Source: JADJPL01 sp964607915 (GTDB taxonomy: Bacteria > Bacteroidota > Bacteroidia > Chitinophagales > Saprospiraceae). From it: DNA of 25,232 nucleotides. A program made the position numbers and the translations under genes. Under the pieces are notes generated by a model. The model was not told the origin of the DNA and did not search any database. It worked only from the letters and a program-made list of their open reading frames with translations. Below are positions 25,121 through 25,232 of this stretch, in pieces (position 1 is the first letter of the stretch; the number at the start of each line of letters is the position of its first letter). The DNA is taken from positions 1-25,232 of the forward strand of contig CAZSMU010000039.1 of NCBI GenBank assembly GCA_964607915.1, read 5' to 3'.

Positions 25121-25152
25121 TTGATTTATAGCGGTTACGCGAACTAACTTTG
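25121..25152 (+). promoter_or_regulatory. Divergent rightward promoter candidate
   Basis: TTG at 25121-25123 (ATTG context) is followed after 21 bases by TAACTTTG (25145-25152), an exact TAnnTTTG. It points to a plus-strand gene beyond the right edge; only short closed frames follow inside the window. Confidence 0.5.
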
Positions 25153-25188
25153 CGATGTTCGGGCAGAAAAATAAAATATAGACTTGTT

Positions 25189-25216
25189 GCGAGGGGTCAG
25201 CGAGGTGGGAAAAAAG
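25189..25216 (+). repeat. Short dispersed repeat, copy B
   Basis: Partner of 21758-21785 with the same orientation and the shared core GTCAGCGAGG (25196-25205). It lies in the non-coding stretch at the right end of the window. Confidence 0.5.
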
Positions 25217-25232
25217 AGTCATTTTCTTTCCA

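Noticed and set aside
25154..25180. Short plus-strand ORF just after the rightward promoter
   Set aside because: It closes after eight codons and has no further support.
1..25232. tRNA, rRNA, CRISPR array or prophage
   Set aside because: No cloverleaf, rRNA-like segment, regularly spaced short repeats or phage structural genes were seen on either strand by eye; a covariance-model scan was not possible.

Overview
The window looks like chromosomal DNA from a member of the Bacteroidota, most plausibly a GC-rich Saprospiria-type bacterium (genus not determinable). Three things support this: a TonB-dependent receptor with an N-terminal carboxypeptidase-regulatory-like domain, a protein ending in a type IX secretion (T9SS) type A sorting domain, and promoters of the Bacteroidota form (-33 TTTG, -7 TAnnTTTG) rather than TTGACA/TATAAT. 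Canonical Shine-Dalgarno sequences are mostly absent. No rRNA, tRNA, CRISPR array, transposase or phage gene was seen.

Layout. (1) 1-4933, minus strand: a T9SS-exported cell-surface protein with two giant internal repeats, followed downstream by a TonB receptor cut by the left window edge; a long hairpin lies between them. (2) 5141-10062, plus strand: an exported tricorn-like S41 protease, then an OsmC-family thiol protein and a MetZ-like sulfhydrylase four bases apart. The osmC upstream region is a long palindrome with a -7 element inside it. (3) 10069-18017: a divergent alpha-glucan locus. On the minus strand are a glycogen/maltodextrin phosphorylase and an EamA transporter; on the plus strand are a debranching-type lipoprotein, an SLC45/GPH-like sugar transporter and a GyrI-like small-molecule-binding protein. 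(4) 18036-21643, minus strand: an exported M14 zinc carboxypeptidase and a metallophosphoesterase. (5) 21826-25038, minus strand: a 4,5-DOPA-dioxygenase-like enzyme, a DUF2911 protein, and a small operon of a 47-residue ORF, an HMA (CxxC) protein and an outer-membrane beta-barrel protein. From about 22740 rightward the DNA is visibly AT-richer and the codon choice changes.

How the genes may work together (inference). The debranching lipoprotein could trim branched oligosaccharides in the periplasm, the SLC45-like carrier import them, and the phosphorylase release glucose-1-phosphate in the cytoplasm. The OsmC/MetZ pair links peroxide or thiol chemistry to sulfur amino-acid synthesis. The right-hand operon looks like a metal-responsive or metal-handling envelope module. 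The most striking sequence-level feature is a 947-bp direct repeat with no visible mismatch inside the T9SS gene, bounded by diverged repeat ends. It suggests gene conversion, very recent duplication or an assembly effect.

No gene-free stretch exceeds 300 bases. The larger gaps (4934-5140, 13477-13728, 21644-21825, 23396-23565 and 25039-25232) hold promoters, hairpins and a short dispersed repeat, described below.
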